The notes: generated by a model not told the origin, from the letters alone. DNA of 64,000 nt from Nematostella vectensis (GCF_932526225.1 NC_064040.1:6669181-6733180), one strand, 5' to 3'; shown: positions 39,502 through 52,700, counted from the stretch's first letter. A program made the numbers and translations.

Positions 39502-40028
39502 GGGGCTCGAGAAATTTCGGAAGTCCATTAATTTGATGTCTTCCTCTCTTTCCATCTTACTTTACTTTCTCGTGCTGTGCTTTCCTCGCAAGAAGAACGA
39601 AAAGCATTTTTCGCTTCCTTTGCGTCATATATAGCATCAACCTTTATCAGGTTGACAACCTGGATTTAGCCGCACCTTTGAGAAATTGAGTGCCTTCATT
39701 TTTTCTGAATTAATGTTTTTAGCGAATTCTCTCCCCTTCTTTTTCTGTCCAGCTTTCAGCTAGTCTCTTGCTCGCGTTCCTTTGACATTGTCGTTTTTGT
39801 TCCTTCCTTTGCTTTTCTTTGGTTTTTTTGGATGGGCGGGGGGCACCTTAGCAAAACTTTGTCCACTTCGTCCACCGTATCAAGCAGATGACCCATTTAG
39901 ATTCGTGTTGGAATCCTTTGGGATAGCGTCTCTCTTGTAATGGATTGTTGAAAAAACCGCAAAACTTATGGCAAATCGCCTTTGATACGCGCAGCAGCGA
40001 CGCAGTGACAGGAGCAGTGACTGACTTG
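37970..40028. other. COG2 3' UTR and intergenic sequence
   Basis: AATAAA hexamers lie near 38047, 38722 and 39092; which one ends COG2 cannot be told. A 38-base G run lies at 39463-39500. No exon structure is seen on either strand. Confidence 0.5.
39463..39500 (+). repeat. G38 homopolymer
   Basis: Thirty-eight G in a row, followed by AGGGG. Capable of G-quadruplex formation and a likely site of sequencing or assembly length error. Confidence 0.9.
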
Positions 40029-42148
40029 TCAACAAGTCTCGATATTCTGGTGAGCCAGCGCAGCAGGGTTCAGTGGTCTCTCCACGTAAAACTGTCGCAC
40101 TAGGCATATAAGTTCCTCATATGTCCCTTCGTCTTCGTCTTCATGTTGGGTACCCTGTGATGTACCTTTGTTTTTGGAGTCTTCAGTGGCAAGTTTTTTT
40201 GGTGAATATTTCTCTTCCTCTTTTCTAGAAAAAGAAAATACCAAGTTACTTAACAGGATAGAATCTAGAAAATAGGCTCGTATCCAGGATTTGTTTTGGT
40301 GAAGGGGGTTGTATTCTTTCCTAGCAATGGTAGGTTTGTAGGTACCTTCCAGAACAAAGGTTTTCACTCCCGAACTGCCCCCCCCCCCCCCCCCTCACTT
40401 CTCTTGTTACCTCGGACTTCTTTGTCTGGTTGTTTCTTCGCCGCTGGTTCCAATGTTTCTACGTTCTGTTCCGTTTCCTCCAGGAGTGCCTGTGCCAACA
40501 GACAGGTTTAGATATATCACGTGGACAACGGACTACTGGTCAACTGTAAATGATGCTTCATGCCTGTATTATTTTAGACATAAACCTCATCCAATGAATT
40601 TTACAAAATGGTGGACAACTGGCCTGAAACTTTGATAAGAATACTAGTGCGTCTGGCGTTGTGGCTTTAATTAAAGGGAATTTCTTTCATTTATTATCGA
40701 CCTTCTTGCAGAGTATTCAGATAACCATAGCAACAAATATGTTCATTTCTAAGAGGAAAATTTTTTATGTAAAATTAGATCAAGATCTTTAAACCGTTGG
40801 TTATAGCAAGGTAAATATCTGTTCTCGGTTGCCATTTGGTTTAGTTGTATAAAGTACACATTGCCATATCGATTTCTGCTCGTCGTAATGTCGTAAGGAG
40901 GATTGGAGGTAGACGTAGCCATGGCAACAAGCGATAAGTTATGAAGAGCTTGTGGATGCTATAAAAATATTAATCCGGTATTTCCTTTCTCGATACATAT
41001 CTGGGTTTCGGGTCTAGTTGTGAATTCACAGTTCCATTGTATGCGTCTCTGGTTTAGTTATACGGGCCAACAAACTAAATGTGATTTGCTTCACAAATTA
41101 AAGCTGCCACTTTAATACATTTCTGCCGATGGAATGTAATGATAGAGGCAGAAATGTTAATTTTGACGGCATGTGAATAACACGTGGGTTTGTGAAGAGA
41201 GTGCAGTATGGGTATGAGTATATAAGGGGAGACATAGCGTGCTAGTGCCACTCTAGCCAGCTCCTCTGTTTAAGCCATATTGACTTTTGCTATTTTTTTT
41301 GTATATGTGTATATTATTTTTTTTTAACTTTTTTATTCGGCTCTTAAGCCCCGAGAGCACGCAATGCTGAGCATTGGTTCGGGGAACACGGTCCAGAGTT
41401 TTTTCCCACAGGGTTTTTATCTCTGGTTTACGTGTCCGGCTCAGTATTAACTTCTTGTAAATATAAATTAGGTGATTATAATATTTCACCTTTCAGATTG
41501 TAATTGTATTGGAAATTCAGCAGTGTTTACTGCTTGTTAGATTGTTTTGCATTGTAATGTTCATTCAGCAGTGATTACTGCTAGCTGGGCGCTGGCTACA
41601 TATCCAAAATAAACAGGAGTTCTCCTGAACTGTGTTTGTTGTAAAGTGTTATGAAATGGAGGCAAAATCGGCATTTTCTGACGATAGAAGTCAACTACTT
41701 AACTACATATACATGGTATGGCAAATAATTAGGGCTTGCATTTTTACTTTGAATTTCAGAGAGCAAAAGACGATAATCAAGCAAGCTTTTTAACATTATC
41801 AAAGTGATGCAATAATACGATTTCACATTGCGGTCTGTTTTGTGTTTACGCGAAAAATAAATACCTTCTCCTTCAGGCCGGACATATCATCGGGTTCACA
41901 GAGACATGAGATGTAAACTAGGGCCTTCGTACATATAAATCGTAGGAGGTTCACCAATATATATATATATATAAGCATACTGGTAATGCCATGATTTGTA
42001 AAATAGGTGAAAATTTACCTGAGCTAGCTGAAGGATGTAAGCGCGAATCCCCGGTGGTATCACTTGTTCCCATTGCAGTCTCTTCCCATTCGTAATAAAA
42101 TTCAGGGCATTTGATACCACCTTTACGGGCCACAAGCTCGCTTTCCAT
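40029..42148 (-). CDS. Unrecognised small protein, four exons
   Basis: Exons on the minus strand: 42148-42019, 41917-41865, 40489-40411, 40219-40029, phases 1, 0, 1, giving 150 residues and a TGA stop. The N terminus starts MESELVARKGGIKCPEFYYE; the middle is rich in Glu, Lys and Gln; the C terminus has an acidic stretch (HEDEDEGTYEE) followed by LICLVRQFYVERPLNP. No signal peptide or membrane segment is seen. I do not recognise a family. Splice sites are plausible. However, the last acceptor needs an AG six bases beyond the stronger-looking TTTCTAG, because the nearer AG gives a frame with an early stop. The four exons could in part be chance. Confidence 0.45.
40380..40394 (+). repeat. Poly(C) tract in a possible repeat fragment
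   Basis: A C run of about 17 bases, preceded (from about 40290) by sequence ending a motif similar to those at 7055-7225 and 26166-26265. It lies in the last intron of the unrecognised minus-strand gene. Confidence 0.6.
41100..41640 (+). mobile_element. Weak LTR-like segment
   Basis: A strong TATA box (GAGTATATAAGGGG, about 41215-41228) is followed about 390 bases on by AATAAA (about 41608). The same spacing and TATA context occur in the solo LTR at 22699-23141. I could not fix ends or a convincing target duplication (ATGGA at both sides is possible). It may instead be an ordinary promoter. Confidence 0.25.
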
Positions 42149-44965
42149 GGCTATTGATTTTATATATTTTCTTGGCTCGTGAATTCGATTAGAATTTTTG
42201 CAATATTCTCTCGGCGATCTCCTGATCCGCTCTAATTTCTCGGGCGGTGATTGGTTCCCGGGCTATGTTAGGCTTTGCGTTATTCGTAAGGCGCAGGTGC
42301 ATATTACAAACAACCTTCGACACAGGTAGCCCACAAGACAGCCCGTACAATTCCATTCTTAAATTCTATCGGTGAATACTGTATACGTGAAGAAAAACTC
42401 ATCGATTTTTTTAAAGATCGAGTTTCGATTCATGAATTCGAATCATATCGTATAAGCTGACGAGCGTGGATATTTCTTTGCACCCTAATGTCGCGCTCTG
42501 TCCTTCTTGTGGTCAATATATTTTGATGTGGTATCAGTTTAGCGCGATAAGTGAGGAAATAAATAAAGCAAGTTTAAGCAGTAGGTCTAGTGCAAAACGA
42601 CCCTTTTCTATAACAATTTCAAGTATGGCCATTATAATTACGTCTTCCTGTTGGAAGACGTGTAGATATGTTCACCTCATACCACACAAGAATAAGACAA
42701 TTACAATTGTAAGGGAAATTCTTTTCCCTGCTTTTAAAACATGTTTAGTGCTGTAACTTCGCTTCCTCTTTAATAAATTCGTATCCCCGCCCCACACGCT
42801 GTAAAGGATCCTGCATTTATCGCGAGTGAATCTTAGAGTTTATGTCGACTGGTGACCGTCCTTCCCACAAGTCTTCCCCTAGTTTCCATATCAAATGTGA
42901 GCCGAAATTGTATCTCAATACGCTCTACTGAACTAGTCACAGCCTCTTTCTTGATCAAAGTTTGTTTTAATCCCTCCTGTGCTTATGTGGTAAATGGTGT
43001 AGTCCCGCCCACTTTCTAAATATTTATACTGAAATCCTATCCTAACGCCATAGTTTACAATTATATGAACATTATTGCAATTGTGTACAACAATTGTGTG
43101 AACGTTTTGGACCCACCTTTGAATACAGTAATAACATAAATTTACAGGCTGAAATATGGAATTCATGACATGTGTAGAGTACATATATTCCTAGCGGTTA
43201 ACAAAAATCTAAATCCAAAAACTCGAGGATAAGGGAATTGCGAATCCAATGGGCTATATTCGCGCTTGATGCCTTTTTTATAAAAAAATGTAGATGCATA
43301 GGTACTCGAGAACCATTTGCTGTGCCTTTTGTATAGCAAAGGATAAAACTCCTTGCAATAGCTCAATCCATACAAAATATTCGTGACGTTTATGATAAAC
43401 AAGAGCAAGAAAAACATTCAAGATATTGTTGTAAATTCTGAAACAGAATAAATTTAGTCTTAAAATACAATAATTAGTATGTTTTTATTTTCGTTTTCTC
43501 ACAGTAACAAACCAAAGTCAATGAGAACCTAATAAACCAGAATTACGGGATTCTAGAAGCTGTGTCATCGCTCTATCGATTTTACATGTAACCTGCTGAT
43601 ATAGAACAGGGAGCGGCCTTTTCCATTTAAAAGACCAAAGAAGCAAAGAAGCTACCGATTATGTATCCAAGCTCTAGTAGACTGGAAAATATTTCCGAAA
43701 CGCAAGGTCCTATTTGTTGAGGGGAGAATCAATTACTCAATTAAAACAATGAAACAGAATTCCTCTTTCGCAAGTACCCCCGGATTTGAATTCTGTAATC
43801 AAAAATAATTTACACATGTCATGTATGTCAAAATAGCACTCAAGTGTCACCATGACAACATAATGCCACAAACAATCATACATGTCAATACATGTCAGAT
43901 ACACAGAAAAACGCCTTGATCATTCTGCCACCTGCTACGGGCGAATTCACAGACCATGACTACATTACATCTGATCTGATGATAAGTGTGTGAAGTCATA
44001 GAATCTCTTAGAAAAGCCCGCGATCAAGTTAGAAGACGTGGTTTTCACAAGTTGTTTTCACGAAGGGTGAGTAAGTTGTTTAGTCTACTGTCCCTTGTTT
44101 CGTCTATTATCTATTGTTTGTTTGAGTTTTTGGCAACATGTTATTGCTTTTCTGCTTGTTTATGGGGCCATGGCTGCTTATTCTTTATTATCTATTTATC
44201 CACTTTTTTACCTTTTTACGCCCCGTTTGTTTCTCCCTACAAATATTTGTGCAAATTAACATATGAAAAATCAGACTCCAACAGGGGTTATCGTCTTACC
44301 TTTTTTCGCCCACTTAAATGATTTTGAGTAGCATTTATTTCAATCGTACTATCTGTCTTAATCATTCACGTTGGTTGAATCACATATGATTACACCCACT
44401 CTTCCCTAAATACGACTATTATACCAGTTCTCGATAGTACTAGCGCCTGGCTGTCCCGACCTTTTGCCACATCTCACTTCTGCTAAGTTCAACTTTTTCA
44501 CCTTTCTAAGTAATTGTTTAGATTGCTTTGTGGACACATCACTTGATTTCATGAATACCCCAAAAGACTGATACCTTTATTACATTTTTTTCAATCACTC
44601 TTCCAGAAAATGATGTCATTACATTTCACTTCTGCTTACTACGTAGGCTTATCCGATCGAGATCATCATCTAGCCAAACATTTCTTTTTTGTTTTTTACC
44701 ATGCGCAGGGGGGGTGGGGGGTGGTCATAGTTATCACATGGAAAAAGCATAGTATTTGCAGATTCCTTAATAAGAGATGATAAACTTTTTGCCACCAAGG
44801 GGGGTGCGCGCGCACCCTGCGCACCCCCCTGTGTACGCGCCTCTTTATAATGGTTATTGTGGCGTCTTGTTCTATATGTAAACACCAATTAATATATTCT
44901 AATATACAAGAATATGTATTACCTTATTAAAATTAAAATGAACTGTTTTTGTTTCCAGGGTTACC
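42149..44965. other. Intergenic region upstream of the first ShKT gene
   Basis: No exon I can support. An acceptor (TTTGTTTCCAG, ending 44958) eight bases before the next start codon implies a non-coding 5' exon of the ShKT gene somewhere here. A dispersed-repeat fragment (G/C-rich, GGGGTGCGCGCGCACC) lies at 44780-44850. Confidence 0.45.
44780..44850 (-). repeat. Dispersed-repeat fragment
   Basis: GGGGGGTGCGCGCGCACC and GCGCACCCCCCTGTGTACGC form a G/C-rich block unlike its AT-rich surroundings, similar in style to other C/G-edged fragments in this window. Confidence 0.3.
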
Positions 44966-47314
44966 ATGAAGCTGACCTACATTCTTCTCTTGATTGCCGT
45001 TGTTGGCGTGGCTATCGAAGCCAAATGTAAGTAAATTCACGCATATACTGTACATAAGCGGATGTATTAAATGTTAAATATTTCTACAGCTGTCAAGAAA
45101 TCCAAGGCTCATCACAAGAAAAAGCGACATGAGACATTAGCTGATAATTATAAACTGAGTAAGTAAAAGCTTATTATACCTGCAACGCACATACTATATA
45201 AGCAAATTGCTTACTATTATTGACAATGAAACGAGAATCAAAATCTGTTTAGTTATTATCTCGGTCTTTCAAAAATTATAAGAAAGTAAAGATAAGCGCA
45301 GTCGATACCAAAATCTTGATACAGATAGGCAAATTGCAAATCAAAACCACTTTAACAGCAAGAAATACAATGGGTTAGCTACTAGATCCGAGCTGTCATG
45401 ATACAGAAAGGGAGCAACCTCAGGATAGCCGTTTACTAAGAGCTCACAATGGGACTTCACACTTCTATTTCTAATATAACAAGTCAGTAGATACTAGGAA
45501 ATTGCAAATAAGTGGACGGGTTTTCTGAAGTTTAGCCCATTGAAAGCCTACCTAGTATAGTCAAAGTTATCGACCCCTTGCGAATGAGAAAAAACCGAAA
45601 CCACCGGGGCTCAAAACGACAGACAAATAGCACATGTTGACTTTTATGATGGTCTTTTCAAGTTGCAAATCCATAAAAAAAGGAGACACAATTGCTCTAT
45701 ATGACGTGAATCTTTGATCTACAGACAGAATTAAGGACTCGGACTGTAAGGACGTCGCTGATGACTGCAAGGCTTTTGGCAAACTGGAGAAGGATGATGA
45801 GAACAGCTGCTTCAACAACCCCGACAAAGCGCGTAACGAGTGCCCCGTCAGCTGCAAGCTCTGCGTCAGCAAGCGCTCTAAGAAACGTACGTATTTCACT
45901 CTATGACAATACATAGCCACAGGAAATTCTGATTATTAAAGGCTTCGCCAAAGTGGTAGTCACTCAGAAACTGTTGGTAAGCAAAGATTGTAAGCAAAAG
46001 CAGAAAATGTGGAATTTAGCATAGCACTGTCTTTATAACCTATCTCTAGTTCATTGACATGCGCCTGCGCGCAAAGTTAATCTGAAAATATGTGAGACTG
46101 CTCAATCGCATATGATAACATAACCACAATCTGCTATGACAACATCTTAGTGCTTTGAATGGAAGTTAAAATGTCTCAATACAAAACACGCCGTCCTTGC
46201 CCTTCTTGTTGTATTTAGCAATGTCTTTATTTCTCTTTTCCTTTAGAGAGTGACTATATGGGCGGATACGATCTTCAGCCCCAGCAGTGTAGCCAACAGT
46301 CATGTTACGAAACCCCTCAATGGTCCGTACAGAACTGTGCTGTCACTTGCCAGCTTTGCCAGCCAGGTAGGTAACCCTCACATCACATGCATGGCGTTTT
46401 TATGTCCATTTATGTCTTATTCTACCTAGCCATGTGATACAATGTGCTACTCCTATATAAATGAGCACAGTAGCCATTCTCGGAAAGTTAGTTTGATTCG
46501 GTTTTAGTTTGACTCGGTGTGTGTGGGGGATTGATATTTAAGGCTACTGTTGTGCATGTACCCTTTAACTGAGTATAAATCACTCCGATCTTTAGTTTAG
46601 TTAGCTTAGCCATGTGAGGTTCATACAAATATCTTATTAATATCAAATTTTCCAGGTGTCTCAAGCGGCCCAGTCGATCAGGATGTCCGTTGCCCTTTCT
46701 GGGGTCAGTATGGATACTGCAGCCAGCAACAGCAGCAGCAACAGACCGACGGTTACATCTCGAACAACTGTCCTTTCAGCTGCAACACCTACGGTTCAGC
46801 TCAGCCCGCTCAGCAGCCCTACCCATACCCTATCGAAGCTCTGTCCCCCTACCAGCCAAATGCCATGCCAACCCCACCTCAAGGTGTGACCCCAGCCCCC
46901 CTCCCCCCTTACTTCCAGCAACAGGGCTATGGATACCCACAACAGCCTCAGCCAACTCAGCCCGTACAACCAGGCCAGACCCAGGCTCCTACCGCAGCCC
47001 AGAGCACCCTGGCACCAGTACAGACTACTCCTGCATCAGGCACGACTACCACCGAGGCAGCCGAGGAAACCACCACTGAAGCAGCCGCTGAGGGTGCTGA
47101 GACCACTGCTGCACCAGCTGCTACCCAGGCCCCAGCTGCCGCCGGACAGGAGGGTCAGCAGCCCGCTGCTGGGGGACAGGAACCACAGGAAGCCCAAGAA
47201 CAGGAGGGACAACAACCAGGAACCGAGCCTGCTCAGAGTGACAAGTCCAACAAAAAGAAGCACAAGAAAGACAAGGCTCAGAAGAAGAGCAAGTCTCACA
47301 AGAAGCAACACTAA
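44966..47314 (+). CDS. Secreted ShKT-domain protein, paralog A
   Basis: Five exons: 44966-45026, 45090-45158, 45725-45886, 46247-46366, 46656-47314 (356 residues; every junction phase 1). A signal peptide of about 20 residues (hydrophobic ILLLIAVVGVAIEA) is followed by a Lys/His-rich linker. ShKT domain 1 (exon 3) has all six Cys. ShKT-like domain 2 (exon 4) has only five. A third Cys region (exon 5, CPFWGQYGYC) is degenerate. The rest is a Gln/Pro/Thr/Ala/Glu-rich tail ending in a Lys/His-rich block. ShKT folds occur in cnidarian secreted proteins, in matrix and enzyme proteins, and in some venom components; which applies here cannot be told. The low-complexity tail and basic ends fit a structural, mucus or capsule protein. 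The start lies just after a 5'-UTR acceptor, as in paralog B. Confidence 0.85.
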
Positions 47315-49740
47315 GGAATCACGCGATATTCCATCTTTTTGGATGACATTGGGCTGAAGTGAGATGGCTAGTGTTGTCGTTAATGTGTTACGAGATGTGT
47401 TTCCAGGTTGAATAAGAATGAACAGGAAAGACACCATTGTCATAATATCAGACACGTCGTATATTGAGGCATGGAAAGGATTTTGTTACCATTGACTGTT
47501 ATCGCAGTGTCATCTTTGGCAGTGTCGTCTTTGCTTTCATTTACATCAATGGAAATATACAATGAACATATTTACGTAGACTGTAAAATTGTAAATATGC
47601 TATGCATTAGAGTCAACTACTGTGGTATAAAATTGTTAAAGCAAAATTTGTGTGAGGAATATTTTGTGTCAACTGGCTAGTTCCCTAAGAGTCAAAGGCT
47701 AATGGTAAATTTCTTGAAAACTACTCTTAAGAAAGGCGAGGTGTCTATACACGACAGATTGTTTGCAGTTATACTTTGGTCTTTTGAAACTCTACATAAT
47801 CTCGACCTTGTAAACATCGCATTTACACAATCACGAATTTAAGAAATCTTGACATCATTGCACCTTCACGGCTGACTTTGTTGATCACTGAACCTTTTAA
47901 CTTTTGGCCTTCGTGCTAAAGTATCTTTTGGTATGAGAAAAATCCATAGAAGCTGTCTAGGCACGCGTAAAAAAGAAAATCTTTGGCATTTTGCTTTTGT
48001 TCTTCTATAGAGCTACAACTCAGTTATCGCGTAATATAACTACAATGTTCGCTTCGCCTTAAGCCAAAACAGGTTCGCCTTTGTTATGACGACATATTAT
48101 GAATACGAACCCTGTTGCAATGAATCGTGTTACCTGCTCACCGCCACTAGAGCTCGTGGAACCCGTTATTCTTATAACCGTATAGTTCAACGTGTCCAGA
48201 GAAAAAGTGGAGAGGGGAGGGTGTATGTTATCGTCACGTTTCACGACATATTATATGTATAACGCCTAATAACTTTCTAGGTCATGGTTATCTTTTAACT
48301 TAATTTTGTAAAGCATCCCGTTATAGCTATACTTTTTTTTTGCAATCATTTCCTTTTTGTATTTGAGTAGACGTTTGAATAAGGTCCCCCACCCCCTCTC
48401 TGTGAGTCACAGTAGCGCTATGCTTGCACGATTAACTTGATATGTGACCGGCTAAAAGGCGTTGCTAAGCTTAGATCCATTTAAGGGACCGAAATCGGCG
48501 AACAATAGCTCATACCCTTCAAAGAAATCGGGGCGTAGAGGACTTTACTCCTCAGGTAAGTGAAAACTATCTACGAAAGAGTTTGTTTGAAATATTTTTG
48601 TTGGTCTAATAACAACAGGGTTTTCAAGTTAAACACAGAATGTCCGATCAGAATGTCCAAAAGTGTTATAAAAGAGAGATTCTAACGGAAACTAATCTTT
48701 ATAATACTCTTTTGATAAAATACATCACGTATTTTTTTCCCGTAAAATAAAATACTGAACTATAGACAAATATTGAAAATAGAAATAAAGCAGTCAAAAC
48801 AATGTAACAATAAGAAAAATAAACACAACAAGCGTATTTTATTTCCTATAGGGCTTGAATGATTACCTGATTTAGAAAATATTTTGGTGTTCCATGTAGA
48901 GCCATAGGACAAAATCCTCTGGCATAGCATATTTAAGAATTCATTTATTTCATTCCAGAAAACCAAACTAGTAAAAGACTGAAGTATTTTATTTTCACTC
49001 TGGTATTTTCTATGACAATTTGTAAAATATTTTTTACTAAAAATAAAAACTTAATAATTGTTTTGCCGGGATAATAAGCTTTTTTGTTTTTTACTAAAGC
49101 ACTGAAACAATTAAAACAATGTCAGTTTATGTTTAAAGTCCAAACATGTTTCCTTTTATTAGTAAAGTCAATCTTTTTCAAAAGATACAATCTGCGATGA
49201 CAGAACAATGATATGCATTATTTATCGCATTCTGTGGTGACTAGGCGAGATTTATTTCACCCTGCAGTTTTCATGTTTACCAAGCAGTTCAGCAATTTCG
49301 CGACGCCTATTACTTTTTTTTCCTGTAGTTTTAGTTTATTTCATTCTTTCATTTCCCTTTGTACATAACAGACAAAGGACGCGTAACTGCTTTTAAAGGG
49401 GCAGTGTCATGGTGAGAGCTTTGCAATAGCTCTCCGGCCCTGACACAATGAATTTCAATCAAATTCTAATATTGACTTATAAGCCTTTGGTTCACGTGGG
49501 AGACTTAAATTCAGAGAAAATGACCACTAACTGTCAATAAACATAGTTTTCAATAAAATATTGCATATTATTTTAACAAATCATTTACAGATAAACTGTT
49601 TGTAAACAATGGAAAACCTACAATAAACACTGACTCCAGACATGCGCAGTACCATGACACTGCCCCTTCAGGGAGAGAGCTCTGCTACCGGGATACCAGT
49701 TCCCTTACCACGTTGATTTGTAATTTGTTTCAGATCAAGC
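47315..49740. other. Region between the two ShKT paralogs
   Basis: Holds the 3' UTR of paralog A, a likely non-coding first exon of paralog B ending at 48555 (CTCAG before GTAAGT), and a MITE at about 49395-49670. An acceptor at 49732-49733 precedes the paralog B start. No other gene seen. Confidence 0.5.
49395..49670. mobile_element. MITE with AAGGGGCAGTGTCATGGT termini, about 275 bp
   Basis: AAAGGGGCAGTGTCATGGT at the left and ACCATGACACTGCCCCTTC at the right are inverted copies of about 18 bases. AT-rich interior without coding capacity. TTAA is present at the left edge but the right edge reads TTCA, so the target site is uncertain. It lies immediately upstream of ShKT paralog B. Confidence 0.75.
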
Positions 49741-52700
49741 ATGAGGGTTGTATATCTTGTGCTTGTGGTTGCTGTAATTATCGCCATCACGGAGGCTAAA
49801 TGTGAGTTCTAGACAAGGGTCTCTATAAATATAACTTAGGAAGTGGTCCATTAGATATGGTTGATCTTGAAAAAGCAATATACAGAGAACGACATTCTCA
49901 GATGTCACGTGGCTCATTAAATATACACTATTTGCGTGTGGGGAATATCAGGTTTCCTACAGGCTGCTAGAGTGTGCCGCTTTCAAAGCGTGGTTAATCA
50001 TCAAAAAATATGTTACACAAGTTTGAACCAGGTCTTAAAACTCATTTTAAAAATAAACTTTGATTGTATAGAAGTTATTATAAAACCCCTATATATCAGT
50101 GTTTGGGTACTGTATTAAAAAAAAAAAACTTTTGAATGTTGTTTTATTATCATTAAGTGCACATGAGAATTGAGAAAAGTGGAGCTAGTTTTAATGAAAA
50201 AGTAACTAACGAAAAACGAGTATTGTCTAACATGAGGTCAGTGCTGTTATGACTAATGAAAGCCAATCAGATTTTGTTTTTAGTGATTTGGTCAATTTAA
50301 GCAATTCAAGGCAGGCGCTTGAAGGCAATAAGTCAAATTAATTAATAATAGCTGTTGGGTAGTGGTTGACAGTAAGTTTAGTAAGTTCATATTCCCTGGT
50401 CAGGTCAGACTTTTAGATAACTGTGATATTGATCTATACCTGACCTTTCACGATATTTTTCCAGCCGTGAAAAAGAGCAAGACCCGATCTCCTAAACATC
50501 CCCGTCATCGTACACTCGCAGATGATTACAAATTGAGTAAGTGAAACAACACATCATATTCATAGACTTAAAACATTCCCTAGGGAGAGGGGAGGTAATT
50601 TTTGGAACTGCACGTTATTATCACTTATATCAGATTTAAAGTAAACTCGGGTTTCAATTCATCATCATCTTCATTATTTGTAATTATCCACAGCAAAATC
50701 ATTGGTAGCAGCATCATGATTGTCATCAATGTTATCGCCATTTTTTATATATATTTTTCTTATATTTATTCAGATAGGATATCCGCCAAGTACTGCAAGG
50801 ATTATGACGATAGCTGCAAGGCATTCGGAAAAATAGCAAAGAAAGACAAGAAAAGCTGCTTCAACAATCCTGACAAGGCACGTATGGCATGTCCTGTCAG
50901 CTGCAAGCTTTGCGACAAAAAAACATTCCACAAGAAAAGCAAACGTGAGTTATTGTGCCTATAAGGTGTTTTCAAATTATGATATAAAGCAGGGAATATC
51001 TAGAAGTCCGATGCGCTGATCTCTCAGTATTTGTGTTTAAATATTCCTTCCGATATTTATTTCCGATAAGAAATTGGTTCTAAAGTTGTAAAAAGGCATC
51101 TCCAAAAGTTTGAGTATCCAGGTCTCTAGGTAGTAATGGTACTAGCTCAGAACAAATGCTCGGGAAGATAAAAAAAATATCGCATATTTTTAAGGGGATC
51201 GTAATGTCAATGTTTCACTGTATCAGTATTCTTGTTAATGCAAATGTTAATGCAAATGTGTGTTATTTTTTTCAGTGAGCGATGTGGTAGTTGTTCGTGC
51301 GATGTGTGTAGATATAGAGGTCGACCAGTGCAATCCAGACGTGTGTTACACCAATCCCGACTGGGCCACTGAAAACTGCAGAAAAACATGCATGCTCTGC
51401 AAACCAGGTGAGCTAGCGATCATCATTATCTGCACTTTTATCACCTGCCACCATCATGATTGTCATCATCCTCAAGAATGAAAACAGCATCATAACGATC
51501 ATCATAACCAGATGCAGTCACATCATGATCGACAACTCTATGATTATTAACATTTTTTAATAATAACATAACCATCCAAATTATCATCATTATCAATATC
51601 ATGATAATCAATATTATCTTCATTATCGATATCATAATAATCATCATTATCCATATCATAATTACTAAAAAAAAGCAGTATTATGTTGATGCCCGTCATA
51701 GTCGTCACTATTATTCACATTTCATTAACAGCTACAAGAAGCTTGCTGGTGACACATCTATCTTTTTTTTGATCAGACATTCGAGGCCCATGTGACACTG
51801 ATCCTCGATGCCCTTTCTGGGGTCAGTACGGCTACTGTAGCACCGCTACTTACATTGACAACCACTGTCCGTACAACTGCGATGTCTACAGTTATGTCCC
51901 TGAAGCGCCGCAGCCATATCCACTACCCATTGAGCCTTTGTATGCATACCAGCCTCTTCCCTACCCCACAGCACCCCCGGTAAGTCAATCAAAAACCTTT
52001 CTCCACCCAACACCTGAGCAAGTGGCTTGTAATGCATATCAGAAATTACCATATCCAACTGCAAACGGTAAGTTTTTCATAGCAATAACGCCTTTCTTCA
52101 CCCCACCCTTGAGATAAGGCCTAGTCATGCGTACCAGAAACAAGTCAACACAGCACAACTGGTAAGTCATTAAAAGAAAACACATCCTTTTTCCACTCCA
52201 CACTTGGTGACCTTTATGTTTGCTTATCACCCTTATAAAGACGCATCACACAAGATTGTATCCCATACATTCAGGGCTCAGCAGAGAACCGTATAGCAAG
52301 AGTGTCTCATGTCAATATATATGTCTTCAATCCAGGGTGTAACTCCTGCGACCCTACCTCCCTACTACGAGAACGCTCCCCAGCCTACCTACGCACCTGG
52401 TGCACAGTATCCAGCTGCAACTGCAGCACCCGCACCCTCAGCTCCTGGGGCAACAGCAGCACCCGCACCCTCAGCTCCTGGGGCGACCGCGGCACCCGCA
52501 CCCTCAGCCCCTGAGGCGACCGCGGCACCTGCACCCTCAGCCCCTGAGGCGACCGCGGCACCCGCACCCTCAGCCCCTGAGGCGACAGCGGCGCCCGCAC
52601 CCGCCCCTGAGGCTGCTCCCTCGGAGCCTGAGGCAGCACCCGCGCCCGCCCCCGCCCCTGAGATGGCACCCGCCCCTGCCCCTGAGATGGCACCCGCCCC

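Noticed and set aside
43163-43417. Minus-strand frame with a hydrophobic start that looks like a signal peptide
   Set aside because: No supporting splice sites, and the hydrophobic stretch is explained by T-rich composition.
47036-47455. Minus-strand Leu/Ser-rich frame opposite ShKT paralog A
   Set aside because: Shadow of the low-complexity coding tail.
51420-51670. CAT/ATC/ATT-rich stretch with apparent frames on both strands
   Set aside because: Degenerate (ATC)n-type simple sequence in an intron of ShKT paralog B.
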